NCBI GenBank assembly: GCA_026390075.1
Contig: JAPLGP010000059.1
Coordinates: 1-52,661, forward strand
Direction of reading: 5' to 3'
Length of the DNA: 52,661 bases
Source: Campylobacterales bacterium
Lineage (GTDB): Bacteria > Campylobacterota > Campylobacteria > Campylobacterales > Sulfurimonadaceae
Under the pieces are notes generated by a model. The model saw only the letters and a list, made by a program, of their open reading frames with translations, did not search any database and had not been told where the DNA came from. Made by a program: the position numbers and the translations under genes. This document shows positions 1 to 9,365 of the stretch, in pieces; position 1 is the first letter of the stretch; each line of letters starts with the position of its first letter.

Positions 1-80
1 CAGGAATCATCAATTCAGACATTTATAAGTTTGGAGCTAAATCTTCAAATAAAATAGTAGAAAAACAAGAGGTGGTTTAA
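1..80 (+). CDS. 3' end of an unidentified gene (partial)
   Basis: An open frame runs in from the left edge and stops at TAA 78-80. The 25 visible codons end in the residues EKQEVV. No motif is recognisable, so no function is proposed. The reading frame is supported only by its openness and by the stop being followed by a non-coding stretch with a separate promoter. Confidence 0.4.
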   Translation, partial: GIINSDIYKFGAKSSNKIVEKQEVV

Positions 81-131
81 GTTTCAGAATGTAACTTTTT
101 TTTAATTTACCTGCCCAATTTTAGAGTTCGT

Positions 132-159
132 TTGACATTTAGAAGTAAAAAAGTATAAT
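132..159 (+). promoter_or_regulatory. Sigma-70 promoter upstream of a candidate small RNA
   Basis: TTGACA at 132-137 and TATAAT at 154-159 are both perfect consensus hexamers with a 16-base spacer. No protein start follows in the next 100 bases, so the transcript is probably a non-coding RNA beginning near 166. Confidence 0.7.
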
Positions 160-165
160 CGTAAG

Positions 166-262
166 ATAAAATGTTTGTTCCAGCCTCAAGATTGTGAGTT
201 ATTTCACAGTCTCGGGACGATAGGAACGAAGAAATACCGTTTCCCAATCGCAACCCACCTTT
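166..262 (+). ncRNA. Candidate structured small RNA
   Basis: The stretch after the promoter folds as a rod. Bases 174-181 pair with 223-230 (one G-U), 184-186 with 214-216, and 189-197 with 204-212 around a six-base loop. A T run at 260-264 could mark the 3' end, although no strong hairpin lies directly before it. It sits between the end of a plus-strand gene and the end of the convergent ATPase gene. I do not recognise it as 6S, SRP, tmRNA or RNase P RNA. Length would be about 95 nucleotides. Structure and promoter are seen; being an RNA gene is inference. Confidence 0.5.
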
Positions 263-1540
263 TTATTGAATATAAAAATCAAAAACAAACTTCTCAAAAC
301 TCACCGTTTCTACATCTTCACTCTTTTCATTTGTATCGTAAGTGATGAGTAGGTTTTTGTATTTGCCCTCTTTGTTAAAGTGCTGAAAACTATTCACTTC
401 TCTTTGTTTTGTTTTTTCGTCTTTTATGTCGTAAGAGACCTGAAAAAAGCCATATTGTTGCACAAAAAAATCTATCTCGAGCGTATCTCTTAGGTAAGTG
501 ATATTTTCATTTTTTTGGGACAAAATCGTATAAATCAAATTTTCTAATCGTATCCCACTGTTTGCACTTCTTGATACACCTAGATTTAAAAATCCGTTGT
601 CATTTAGATAAAGTTTTTTGGCAGATTTAATCTGCTCGGTTACTTTTGTGTTGTAGTTTGAGATGGTCGAGATTAAAAAGTTATCTTCAAAATACCCTAT
701 ATACTCTTTGATACTTTTTGCATCTATATTTATTTTTTTCGCCAATGTCGCATAATTTAAAAGGGTTGTTGCGTTGGATGCGACATAATAAAAAAGGTCT
801 TTTATCGCACCAGAGTTTTTTATCTTGTATCTTGGAACGATATCTTTTAGGATAATATCTTCTGCAATATTTTTTAAAATCTCTTTTTTTATCAGTGCAT
901 CCTCCGTTGCGATAACACTATAATAACCTCCCCATTGAAGGTAGGCATCTTTTGCTCGTGCTATCTCTATTTTATGAGCTGTTTGTTCTATTTTTGTACT
1001 GTATGGGATATTTTTGTAGCGTAAAAACTCTAAAAAACTAAAGCTGTAAATCTGAAGTTTTAGCACTCTGCCCGTGAGTGTTGTTGCATAGTTTGAGCTT
1101 AGAAGCGATGAGTTTGAACCTGTGATGATAAATTTTATAGAAGTGTTTTCATACTTAGATTTTACAAATACCTCCCAGTTCTCAAAAATCTGTATCTCAT
1201 CGATAAAAAAGTAGATTTTTTCCTCTTTGTTGGGGTCGGCGAGTTTGAGATACGCATCATATATTTTATTGAGATACGAGGCATCGTTTTTATAGGGAAT
1301 AAATTCAGGCTTTTCCAGATTGATAAAAAAGATATTTTTAGCTTCTACTGATTTAAGAAGCTCTTTTATCATGAGCTTGGCGATGGTACTTTTACCGACT
1401 CGTCTAGCTCCGATAAGTGCTACGATATGCTTGGTATCAAGAAAAGAGAGAGCTTTTGGCAAAATATCTCTGGGAATAAAGTCGTCATAAACAGCACTAT
1501 TTGTCCAGTGAGGATTGTCTTCTAAAAGAATTGATTCCAT
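263..1540 (-). CDS. AAA ATPase with DUF4143-type C-terminal domain
   Basis: This 425-residue protein belongs to the widespread family of AAA_14/DUF4143 ATPases, whose biological role is not settled. The Walker A motif GARRVGKST is at residues 44-52 and the Walker B motif YFFIDEIQ at 110-117. The C-terminal half contains YLRDTLEIDFFV, which resembles the PD-(D/E)XK-like core at the end of this family. Homologues are often found in genome islands and are sometimes suspected to be defence or toxin-like, but that is not shown here. The start ATG at 1540 gives the usual family length. It stands alone, with no coupled neighbour. Confidence 0.8.
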   Translation of the reverse strand: MESILLEDNPHWTNSAVYDDFIPRDILPKALSFLDTKHIVALIGARRVGKSTIAKLMIKELLKSVEAKNIFFINLEKPEFIPYKNDASYLNKIYDAYLKLADPNKEEKIYFFIDEIQIFENWEVFVKSKYENTSIKFIITGSNSSLLSSNYATTLTGRVLKLQIYSFSFLEFLRYKNIPYSTKIEQTAHKIEIARAKDAYLQWGGYYSVIATEDALIKKEILKNIAEDIILKDIVPRYKIKNSGAIKDLFYYVASNATTLLNYATLAKKINIDAKSIKEYIGYFEDNFLISTISNYNTKVTEQIKSAKKLYLNDNGFLNLGVSRSANSGIRLENLIYTILSQKNENITYLRDTLEIDFFVQQYGFFQVSYDIKDEKTKQREVNSFQHFNKEGKYKNLLITYDTNEKSEDVETVSFEKFVFDFYIQ

Positions 1541-1643
1541 ATTTATATCCTTTAAATAGATTGCATTCCTGATAGTATATCTTTTTTCACTTGGATTTTA
1601 TAATGGGACTGTAAAAATTCTCTTATTTTATCTTTTAGAAAAT

Positions 1644-1805
1644 TTACTCTTTCAAATTCCTAAACTCTGTCAAATCAGCTGGAGTATGATTTTTCTCCAT
1701 ATATCCTTCAAGTTGTCCGTCTCTCTTAAATTTTTGATAAAAGGTGGAACGAGAAACAATTATGGCATGTGGAAAGATTATCTTTAGTTGTTTCCGTTTT
1801 AGAAC
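1644..1805 (-). pseudogene. Remnant of a possible helix-turn-helix protein
   Basis: A 54-codon open frame without a start codon ends at TAA 1644-1646 and contains SRSTFYQKFKRDGQ, which looks like a DNA-binding helix-turn-helix. The frame is closed upstream by TAG at 1806-1808, while a different frame upstream begins with ATG, so the gene may be frameshifted. A perfect copy of the 12-base word lies inside it at 1763-1774. The rest of the 1541-1904 interval shows no other gene. Confidence 0.3.
1763..1774 (-). repeat. TTCCACATGCCA word, perfect copy
   Basis: Reads TGGCATGTGGAA on the plus strand. It is the leftmost copy of the dispersed 12-base word discussed in the findings and lies in the remnant between the ATPase and the MASE1 gene. 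Confidence 0.9.
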
Positions 1806-1904
1806 CTACTATTAAAATCATGCATATAGCAACTCTTTGCATTTTGGAAATAGTTCAAAAAGAGAGTTTTATAAATGAATAATAAAGTCTTGCTTCACAC
1901 ATAA

Positions 1905-3308
1905 TTAAGACACAACTTTGTTGCGTCCACTCTCTTTTGCCTCATAAAGCTTGGCATCAACACGGTTAATTGCATCATCAGTTGATTCGTTTTCGACACA
2001 CAAAATAACTCCAAAACTGCAAGTGATTTGTTTGTTTATGCTAAAACTGTGTTCTTCAATGGATTTGCGTAATTTTTCAGCGGCTAAAATAGCTTCAGAG
2101 AGTGTGCTTTCAGGAAGAATAATAGTAAACTCCTCTCCACCCCACCTTGCAATAAAGTCACTTGAACGAAGATGTGAACTTATCAATGAAGAGATCTCTT
2201 GTAAGATTATATCCCCACTGTGATGCCCAAATGAGTCGTTGATCTGTTTGAAATGGTCTATATCAAATATAATGAGAGAGATAGGATGTTTATATCTATC
2301 GCTTTTATTTAGTTCCTTTTTAAAAGTTTCGCTAAAAAATCTTCTATTTCCAATTCCTGTTAATGAATCTATGAGTGTTAACTGCTCTTTTTCTTCAAGT
2401 ATTCTTTCTGTTTGGTAGCGTTGTGCCGTCAACATCAAGATAGAAAATGTTACTGTAAAGATAAATATTTGAAGCATTATCAAAGAAAGTTTATGGTCCC
2501 CACTAAATGAAAATTGACTATATCCAGATGAAGTTCCTAAAATAGCTAAGATTGTAACAACTGCTAAAAAAATAAGATTGATACCATGTTTTAAACGGAC
2601 ACTTGCCCATATAAGTGGAAATAAAATCAGATACTCAATTGGATATTTCTCATCAAAAAAGTATCCTGAACCAAAAATTAGAACTGATGATAAAATCAAT
2701 ATGATAAAAATAAGTGCAATCTCTCCGATGTGATTTTTTTCCGATAAAGTGATATTTTGTTGCAAAGTATAAGCGATAAAAACAGGTGCAATCATAATAA
2801 ACCCTATAAGGTCTCCAAAAAACCACATCATCCATCCTAGTATTTGATGCTCAGATGTTAAGAAACCATGAAGATAGAGTACAGTCGTTCCCATGCTCGA
2901 TGTTATGAGTGCGCCAATAATGCTGTAGAAAATAAAAGAGATAATAGTATTGGTATCATAAAAGATATCATTTTTAATTGTAGTGTTGTTGGCAAGCCAA
3001 TAGGTAACAACTGGACCTATTGTATTGCCAATGGCTATTTCAAAGGCTACAATTGGCGAACTGAGAGTCATATTTAAAAAGAAGGCACCAAGAAAAATAC
3101 CGAGGATAACTAGATTACCTCTAAAAAACAAAAATGAAAGAGCAACTCCCGTAGGTGGCCATATTGCAAAAATACTAGATGATTCATCTAAAGAGAGTGG
3201 TGCGACAGCTTTAGCTGAGAAAAAATAAACAAGCGATGTCATTATTGTGTAAAAAAGTATATTCATAATCATTTTACTGTTTATTGAATCTTTATGTATT
3301 AAAGTCAA
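1905..3308 (-). CDS. MASE1-GGDEF diguanylate cyclase, membrane-bound
   Basis: This protein makes cyclic di-GMP from two GTP at the inner membrane. Residues 15-300 form an eight-to-ten helix MASE1 sensor domain with the typical IWPPTGVALSFLF segment near 49-61. The GGDEF domain follows at about 305-465, starting from TLIDSLTGIGNRR. The active-site motif is GGEEF at 390-394, and an allosteric inhibition site RSSD is present at 381-384, so both catalysis and product feedback are expected. No EAL domain is attached. The signal sensed by MASE1 is unknown. The gene is monocistronic and ends close to a helix-turn-helix remnant. Confidence 0.92.
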   Translation of the reverse strand: MTLIHKDSINSKMIMNILFYTIMTSLVYFFSAKAVAPLSLDESSSIFAIWPPTGVALSFLFFRGNLVILGIFLGAFFLNMTLSSPIVAFEIAIGNTIGPVVTYWLANNTTIKNDIFYDTNTIISFIFYSIIGALITSSMGTTVLYLHGFLTSEHQILGWMMWFFGDLIGFIMIAPVFIAYTLQQNITLSEKNHIGEIALIFIILILSSVLIFGSGYFFDEKYPIEYLILFPLIWASVRLKHGINLIFLAVVTILAILGTSSGYSQFSFSGDHKLSLIMLQIFIFTVTFSILMLTAQRYQTERILEEKEQLTLIDSLTGIGNRRFFSETFKKELNKSDRYKHPISLIIFDIDHFKQINDSFGHHSGDIILQEISSLISSHLRSSDFIARWGGEEFTIILPESTLSEAILAAEKLRKSIEEHSFSINKQITCSFGVILCVENESTDDAINRVDAKLYEAKESGRNKVVS

Positions 3309-3352
3309 AAAAGACCATCCTTACCTTCAAATTATGAACTATTACAAAAATT

Positions 3353-3992
3353 TTACATTAACTTAACTGCATATATTGTTAAGTGAAAGTATAAGAAGAA
3401 CTCCCCTCGCATTTTCTCTTCCCCGTTTATCAAAACAGAGATAAAGTGTTGCTCACTGTAATGCTTTCTTGTGGTCATATCTTTGAAACTTTGTTTTTTG
3501 GTAAAGATTTTGTGGGTTGTAAGGCGTCCTTGGGTTATCATAAACACTTTTTATTATGTCTGTTGTTTGCTTTGAGGTACTCTATGGCGTACTCTATGCG
3601 GATGTTTTCGATGGGTTCTGCGTTTAGCTCAAAAGAAAAGTGCAACGCATCGCCTATTTTTATTGCCTTGTCACAGACGAAATTTTCGATGTTTATATGG
3701 TGTAAATTTTGCAGATTAAAAAGTTCCAGTATCGCACTATGGCCTTTTTTGAGTAGGGTTCGTGAGGCGTGTTTGCAGACCCAATCAAGCTCTTTTGAGA
3801 TGCCTTGATTGTTTTTGACGAACTGAATGAGTGTTTGCGGATGGTCTTTTGAAATGTTCATTGTCACTTTTTGCCCAAATTTCTATCTGTTCTAAAGTTT
3901 TGTTCATCAAAATCGGTGTAGTGAACTCTGACTTTTTTCGCTAAATTTGCGATGTATGGGTGGGTGTAAATATTTTTTAGTGCTTCTGCCAT
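3353..3992 (-). pseudogene. Decayed DNA alkylation repair protein gene (AlkD-like family)
   Basis: Three pieces of one protein lie in successive frames. The first, 3992-3864, begins MAEALKNIYTHPYIANLAKK. The second, 3867-3538, carries LDWVCKHASRTLLKKGH and ends YAIEYLKANN. The third, 3547-3353, has TRKHYSEQHFISVLINGEEK. Together they follow the order of the DNA alkylation repair family, which removes alkylated bases with HEAT-like repeats, but most of the middle is deleted and at least two frame changes separate the pieces. It is therefore a pseudogene. Family assignment comes from recalled motifs, not from a search. Confidence 0.65.
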
Positions 3993-4138
3993 GCGAGTGT
4001 TTCCTTGCTTTTAAGCCCTTGATATGAGAAGTGAAACTTACGAGCTTTTTCTTTTATAAACTCTTGCTTGGCATGTGGAAGTTTGGCAAAGAGTGTATTT
4101 TTTATGGAGTTGTTAAATATATTTGTATAAGAATTCAT
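3977..4138 (-). pseudogene. Short ORF, possible N-terminal gene fragment
   Basis: A 53-residue frame starts at ATG 4138 and contains LFAKLPHAKQEFIKEKARKF. It overlaps the start of the decayed alkylation repair gene in another frame and ends within it. It resembles the N-terminal part of a longer protein, possibly a radical SAM photoproduct lyase-like protein, but this is a guess. A perfect copy of the 12-base word lies at 4069-4080 and encodes part of LPHAK. Confidence 0.3.
4069..4080 (-). repeat. TTCCACATGCCA word, perfect copy
   Basis: Reads TGGCATGTGGAA on the plus strand, inside the short fragment ORF. It is the last copy before a stretch of about 5.4 kb without the word (4081-9511). Confidence 0.9.
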
Positions 4139-4201
4139 AGGGAAATTTTAGTAAAAATATTTTATAACCATATGTAAAAGTACTTCAAATGTATGTCGTA
4201 T

Positions 4202-4229
4202 TTGACATTTATCAATTCTGTTGTAAAAT
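4202..4229 (+). promoter_or_regulatory. Promoter of the TonB receptor operon
   Basis: TTGACA at 4202-4207 and TAAAAT at 4224-4229 are separated by 16 bases. The element lies upstream of the receptor gene on the same strand and probably drives all three coupled genes to 8514. Confidence 0.5.
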
Positions 4230-4348
4230 AATCAAGTAGAATGTTGTTAGTATTTTGCATTATATTAAATAAATTTATGAAACTATTTCTGTTAGTTGTA
4301 TATTTTGGTTATCATAACAATAAAAAATTAAGCTACAAATGGGTAAAA

Positions 4349-6218
4349 ATGAATTTCTTCTTCCTCATAACTTTATTTTGTGCATCTCTTCTTGTTGGGG
4401 CGGATGATGATGTTGGCAGTATGTTGCAAAACCTACGAAAAAAAAGTGAATTGCATAATGAAACCAAAGAGGAGAATGCTGGATTTGTAACGATTTACTC
4501 TAGAGAAGATTTAGACCGTATGCAAGCTTATACATTAAAAGATATATTAAAATCTACTCCTTTTATGACTTTTCAAGAGGGTGGAACTGGTACCCCTGGT
4601 ATTGCCAATTGGGGCTGCTCTTGATTATATGCCAACGACAAGGTTATATATAGATAACCATGAAGTAAGTTCCACCTACTTTGGCAGTGCTTTTTATATA
4701 TATGGCGATATGAAACTTGGCTTTATGGATCACATTGAAATCTATCAAGGTGGAAATGGCTTAGACTTTGGTATCGAATCATCTTTAAGAACCATACGAG
4801 TTTATACTAAAACTCCTCATCGAGAAAATAACACACAAGCAAAAATTTTAGCAGATAACAGAGGGTCACTTTCTGAATCTCTTTATAGCGGTAAAGAAAT
4901 AGATGATGTTGAATATGGTGTTTATGTGAGTGGTAATAACAATAATAGAGAAGATTTTAGTTACAAAGGCAACTCTCTTTCAAAAAGTGCAAAAAAAACG
5001 CATGTTTTAATGACTTTAAAAACGAAAGGTTTTAGTCTTCTTACAAGTCGTTATGATTCCCTGCAAGATGGTTTTGCTGGGCTTGGAACACAAAAAGCAC
5101 CCAAAGGTACGAATGAGATAGATAAATACCATCAATTTATATATGCTTCTTATGATATTTCTGATAATTTAATTGCGTATGCAAGTATTGATGACTCAAT
5201 ATCGAAAATGGAATTTAATGAGCTAAAGGGCTATAACGGAGGATTAAGTAGTTCACTTGATGTTAGATGGAAAGAAAATGTTTTCAAAGCTGGATTAAAA
5301 GGAAACAAAGCAATTGCGTCAAATAATCTTAAATATGGGTTCGAATATGCTGAAAAAGTATTAAAACCAGAAGTTTCTGAATATGGAAATCTGAACACTT
5401 TAGATGTAAGAGGACCAACACGCATCAATATAAATTCTTTTTACATAGAAGATAGTTTGAGAATTACAGAAGCAAGTACACTTACCGCGACTTCAAAGTT
5501 TGATTATTTTAGCAATAATTATAAGAATGAAGCAAAAATTGAACCAGTGTTTAGATTGGCATATACCTATAATTTTGATGAAGATTATAAAATGAAAATC
5601 TCTTATAACCATACATACATGGCACCATCACTCTATTACACAACAACTTACTCAGGGAAAACACAAATCAATCCAGAACTTCTTCCATCACGATATGATG
5701 GATTTTCAACAGAATTTACTAAAACAAGTGACAAGTCGCAAGTAAAACTAGGTGCAATTCATTTAGAGGTAAAAGATGGAATATATTTTAATCCTATTCA
5801 AGTGCGATATGATAATAGTAACAAAAATATGATATCAACAAATTTGTATGCGGAATATAAATATAGTTTTGATTTGTTTAATTCGCTTCATCTGAATGTT
5901 TACAGAAGTGTTAATTCGGAAAATATAGAGTACAGTTCTGCAAAAGGTGCTACTCTAAGAGTTTTAAATACATATAATAAGTTTAATTTTTTTAATGAAC
6001 TTACTTATCATTCTGGTTATACAAGTGTAGAAAATATTAAAATTGACGCTGGATATGATTATAGTTTAGGTGCTTCTTATAAAGTTAATAAAAAACTCTC
6101 CTTTGATATTAAGGGAGAAAATATATTTGACAAAGCTATTCAAACCCCTGTTGTTGGTATAGGAAGCGTAGGGAGCATGGATAGAGTATTTATATTTGGG
6201 ATGGAATATCTATTTTGA
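4349..6218 (+). pseudogene. TonB-dependent outer-membrane receptor, frameshifted
   Basis: The first frame encodes a signal peptide beginning MNFFFLITLFCASLLVGA and the start of a plug domain (SREDLDRMQAYTLKDILKSTP), then stops at TGA 4622-4624. The second frame resumes with GAALDYMPTTRLYIDNHEVS and runs through the beta-barrel to a terminal phenylalanine at 6218, as in outer-membrane proteins. Treating T4610 as an extra base restores one frame of about 620 residues, so a one-base insertion or two-base deletion near 4607-4614 explains the break. No long homopolymer is present. The substrate is unknown. The start at 4349 was chosen because it puts the signal peptide first; an upstream ATG at 4241 is possible. 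Confidence 0.8.
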
Positions 6219-6637
6219 AATATTTAGTTCTATTGTTTTTTTTCTCATCGTTATTAGTTAGTTCTGAAACGGATAAAATAGAGTCCAAAATTATTATGAG
6301 TATGATTGATGCAGTGAGTAATCATAGGGTTTTTTCTGTTTACACGAACAGTCAAAAGTTGAAAGAGATATTACCTGCGCAAAAGATAGTTTTTGTAGAT
6401 GATTGTAGTGGTGCAGATCTTGCCATTTTAGAAAAATCTAAAATAGAAAAAAACTGTGCTAACATATCCATTATAACTCTAGAATATGATTTATTGAAAA
6501 AATATCCAAATAGTATAGGATCGTTTTTTTGGCAAAAAGGCAGACCAAATATCGTTTTTATAAAATCTAGATTGAAAAATCAAAATATAGTAATTGATAG
6601 TACATTCGATGAATTTATAGAAGAAAATATATGGTAA
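6215..6637 (+). CDS. Small exported protein, YfiR-like (DUF4154) by context
   Basis: The 140-residue protein starts with TTG at 6215, overlapping the receptor stop, and begins with a signal peptide MKYLVLLFFFSSLLVSS. The rest is a compact periplasmic domain with two cysteines near residues 69 and 81. The pattern of short beta-strands ending in GSFFWQKGRPNIVFIKSRL is reminiscent of YfiR, the periplasmic repressor of a diguanylate cyclase in Pseudomonas. It also overlaps the next gene, which encodes a membrane GGDEF-EAL protein. Family membership is inferred from size, export signal and neighbourhood rather than a decisive motif. Confidence 0.55.
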   Translation: MKYLVLLFFFSSLLVSSETDKIESKIIMSMIDAVSNHRVFSVYTNSQKLKEILPAQKIVFVDDCSGADLAILEKSKIEKNCANISIITLEYDLLKKYPNSIGSFFWQKGRPNIVFIKSRLKNQNIVIDSTFDEFIEENIW

Positions 6638-8514
6638 AGAATTTTCACTATTGGTTATATGTCACGGGTATAATTAGCATTGTATCTATGATACTTTATT
6701 TGTATGTTTCGTTTTCTAAAAAAGAGAATGAAATGAAAGAAAATATTATTTTTAATAAGCTTGAAACAATCTTAATACAGCATGAAAAAATAGAAAATTG
6801 GCTGGAAGAAGAGTGTCAAGAGAATCAAAATATACAAGAATGTATTTTGCTGAATCCAGAAAAATCGAAAATGTTAAATACCATGTTGCATATGACTATC
6901 AATCAAGATATAAGTTATTCATTTTTAGTTTTTAAAGACGAGAATAATCGTTATCGATTTTTAGCGGATGGAGCATCGGAACCTGCAAGAGTCATGCAAA
7001 AAATTGATACAGATAATAAAAAAGTTTGGGATGAAGCTTACTCTTCAGTAGAAGGTACTCTTATATCTTCAAATAAACAAACGGATGGCTTGTGGCTGAC
7101 ATACTTATCTCCATTTGTAGAAAATAACCAAAGTTACATGATGTTAGTGACAGATTTTTCAATATCTTTAGATAATAAAATTAAAAATACTATTTCACCT
7201 ATTAAAGAGATACTGTTATATATTCTTGGTATTACAATTGTTATATTTGTTATTGGTATATTTCAAACTATAATGTATTTTATTGCACGAAAAGAAAGTT
7301 TTACGGATCAACTGACTGGACTCAATAACAGAAATTATTTAAGGAAAGTTATTGACAGTAGGTTTCCTTATGACAAATACGATATTGCGATAGTTGATAT
7401 AGATTTTTTTAAAAAAATTAATGATCAATATGGACATGATATAGGAGATATAGTTTTAAAAGATATTTCAAATATATTTAAAAAAATTATAGGTAAAGAT
7501 GACTTTGTTTTTAGATACGGAGGTGAAGAGTTTTTATTTTTATTTCAAAAAAATAACGCAGAGAAACTTCTTAAAGAGCTAATGCATAGAGTCCGTACAC
7601 ATGTAATAAATGTTAATAATCAAACTATTAAATTTACTATTTCAGTCGGTGTAAACAAAAATTTACATAGATGCAAACATTTTACTAATATGGTTAAAAC
7701 AGCAGATGTAGCACTCTACAATGCTAAAAGAAGTGGACGAAATAAAATTGTTTACTACTCTGAAGAGATTAATGATAAGAATCAAAGTAATTTTCAAGCA
7801 GTGCAATCAGCGATAGATGAGAATAGAGTTTTTTGTGAGTATCAAGCGATTATTGACACATCTTCTAATAGTGTATTTAAGTATGAAGCTCTTGTAAGAA
7901 TTAAAGATACAAATGGAACGACCTTGTATCCAAACTCTTTTCTTGAGATAATCAAAGATACAAATATATATACAGATTTAACAAAAAAAGTAATTGATAT
8001 ATCCATTAGTAAATTTTTAGATTTAGATGTTCATAGATTTAGTATAAATTTAGGACTTCAAGATTTTAATAATCCAGAAATTGTTAATTATGTATTGAAA
8101 GTCATTGAAAAATATCCTAAATTGATTGATTTAATGAGTATAGAAGTATTAGAATATGATAAAGTTGATGATGAAATATCTTGCATTGCTATGGTTAAAT
8201 TATTGCAAGATAAGGGTCTCAAAATTGCCTTAGATGATTTTGGAAGTGGATATGCGAATTTTTCTACGATACTCTCGTATAACTTTGACTTTATAAAAAT
8301 TGATGGAAGCATCATTAGAAAAGTAATAGAAGACGATAAAGCTGTAAAAATGGTTCAATCAATCCTTGCTTTTGCACAAGCACATAATATTATAGTTATA
8401 TGCGAATTCGTTTATTCACAAGAAGTGTACGAAGTTTTAAAATCAATTGGTGTTGAATATATGCAAGGGTTTTATCTATCAAAACCAAGCCAAGATTTAG
8501 AGAGAAAATTGTAA
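6631..8514 (+). CDS. Membrane sensor with GGDEF and EAL domains
   Basis: The 627-residue protein can in principle both make and break cyclic di-GMP. A first membrane helix is at about 8-28, a periplasmic sensor region at 30-190, and a second helix at 193-218. The GGDEF domain has GGEEF at 297-301, but the inhibition site is GKDD rather than RxxD, so product feedback is probably lost. The EAL domain begins with EALVR at 419-423 and keeps DDFG, the lysine of IKID and the late glutamate and glutamine, so it may be active. ATG 6631 overlaps the stop of the upstream periplasmic gene, which suggests coupled translation and a shared signal path from the outer membrane. Confidence 0.88.
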   Translation: MVKNFHYWLYVTGIISIVSMILYLYVSFSKKENEMKENIIFNKLETILIQHEKIENWLEEECQENQNIQECILLNPEKSKMLNTMLHMTINQDISYSFLVFKDENNRYRFLADGASEPARVMQKIDTDNKKVWDEAYSSVEGTLISSNKQTDGLWLTYLSPFVENNQSYMMLVTDFSISLDNKIKNTISPIKEILLYILGITIVIFVIGIFQTIMYFIARKESFTDQLTGLNNRNYLRKVIDSRFPYDKYDIAIVDIDFFKKINDQYGHDIGDIVLKDISNIFKKIIGKDDFVFRYGGEEFLFLFQKNNAEKLLKELMHRVRTHVINVNNQTIKFTISVGVNKNLHRCKHFTNMVKTADVALYNAKRSGRNKIVYYSEEINDKNQSNFQAVQSAIDENRVFCEYQAIIDTSSNSVFKYEALVRIKDTNGTTLYPNSFLEIIKDTNIYTDLTKKVIDISISKFLDLDVHRFSINLGLQDFNNPEIVNYVLKVIEKYPKLIDLMSIEVLEYDKVDDEISCIAMVKLLQDKGLKIALDDFGSGYANFSTILSYNFDFIKIDGSIIRKVIEDDKAVKMVQSILAFAQAHNIIVICEFVYSQEVYEVLKSIGVEYMQGFYLSKPSQDLERKL

Positions 8515-8540
8515 TTTTTAATCTTTAAAATCTTTTGTGA

Positions 8541-8546
8541 TACAAT
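8541..8546 (+). promoter_or_regulatory. Extended -10 element before the Tsx-like gene
   Basis: TACAAT at 8541-8546 is preceded by TGA, giving an extended -10. It stands 37 bases before the ATG at 8584, which has a GGAGTAA ribosome site. Confidence 0.45.
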
Positions 8547-8583
8547 CCAAAATATTTTACAATACACACTTATCGGAGTAAAT

Positions 8584-9279
8584 ATGAAAAAAGTTTTATT
8601 ATTTCTATTTTTTAGCAGCATCTCTTTAGTTGCATTTGAAACAACAAATGTACAACTTTTATATGGTGGAAATTTTAAGGGAGATGCTTTTATTTATGAC
8701 ACCCAAGATGGAAAAAAGACAACAGTGACTTTTGAGCATTTTAGGACTTTCTCGTATGGAGATTTCTATATGTTTGTAGATATGATGGATGGAAAAAAGT
8801 TTGATGGCACGGAGCAAGATGTATATACAGAAGTATCACCTCGTTTGTCATTGTCAAAAATTTCTGGAAGTAACTTCTCCTCAGGGATTTTAAAAGATGT
8901 TTTTATTGCGACACAAATCAACAAAGGTAAGGGGTATGTCGCTTATCTGGGTGGTCTTGGAGCAGATTTTGAAATTCCAGGATTTAATGTGTTTTCTCTT
9001 AATCTTTATTACAAATCAGAAAATATCGAAAATGATTCGTTTCAATTTACACCTGTTTATATATCAAAAGAGTTTTATGGCGTGCATTTTGAAGGATTTG
9101 TGGATGTAACTTCCAGAGACATTAACACACAAAATCAGCTACTTTATAATTTGGATGCACTTTTGGGGATGAAAGAAAAAGTATATTTAGGTACAGAATG
9201 GATTTATTATGATTACAATCATAATGGGACTAGAGCAAAAACTTCAGTTGCTCAGGTAATGATAAAATATCAATTTTAG
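8584..9279 (+). CDS. Tsx/OmpK-like outer-membrane channel (DUF5020-type)
   Basis: The 231-residue protein starts with a signal peptide (MKKVLLFLFFSSISLVAF) and continues as alternating beta-strands ending in a terminal phenylalanine (KYQF). The segments NVQLLYGGNFKG and FEHFRTFSYGDFYMFVD are typical of the nucleoside-specific Tsx channel family. Such proteins form a 12-stranded pore in the outer membrane for nucleosides or related small molecules. It has its own promoter and ribosome site and is not overlapped by neighbours. The actual substrate cannot be read from the sequence. Confidence 0.75.
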   Translation: MKKVLLFLFFSSISLVAFETTNVQLLYGGNFKGDAFIYDTQDGKKTTVTFEHFRTFSYGDFYMFVDMMDGKKFDGTEQDVYTEVSPRLSLSKISGSNFSSGILKDVFIATQINKGKGYVAYLGGLGADFEIPGFNVFSLNLYYKSENIENDSFQFTPVYISKEFYGVHFEGFVDVTSRDINTQNQLLYNLDALLGMKEKVYLGTEWIYYDYNHNGTRAKTSVAQVMIKYQF

Positions 9280-9365
9280 GCGATTTGTATTAAAAATATT
9301 GCATATAGTCATCTTTTTTCACTTCCTTAAATATTTATATTACTATTTGAGAAAAAGAGAAAAAG

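Noticed and set aside
1951-2223. Plus-strand open frames inside the MASE1 gene and similar antisense frames elsewhere
   Set aside because: They are shadows of strong genes on the other strand, with no ribosome site or protein family pattern.
6215-6637. A phosphate- or metal-binding solute protein
   Set aside because: The protein is only 140 residues and has no such domain. YfiR-like is the better fit, though uncertain.
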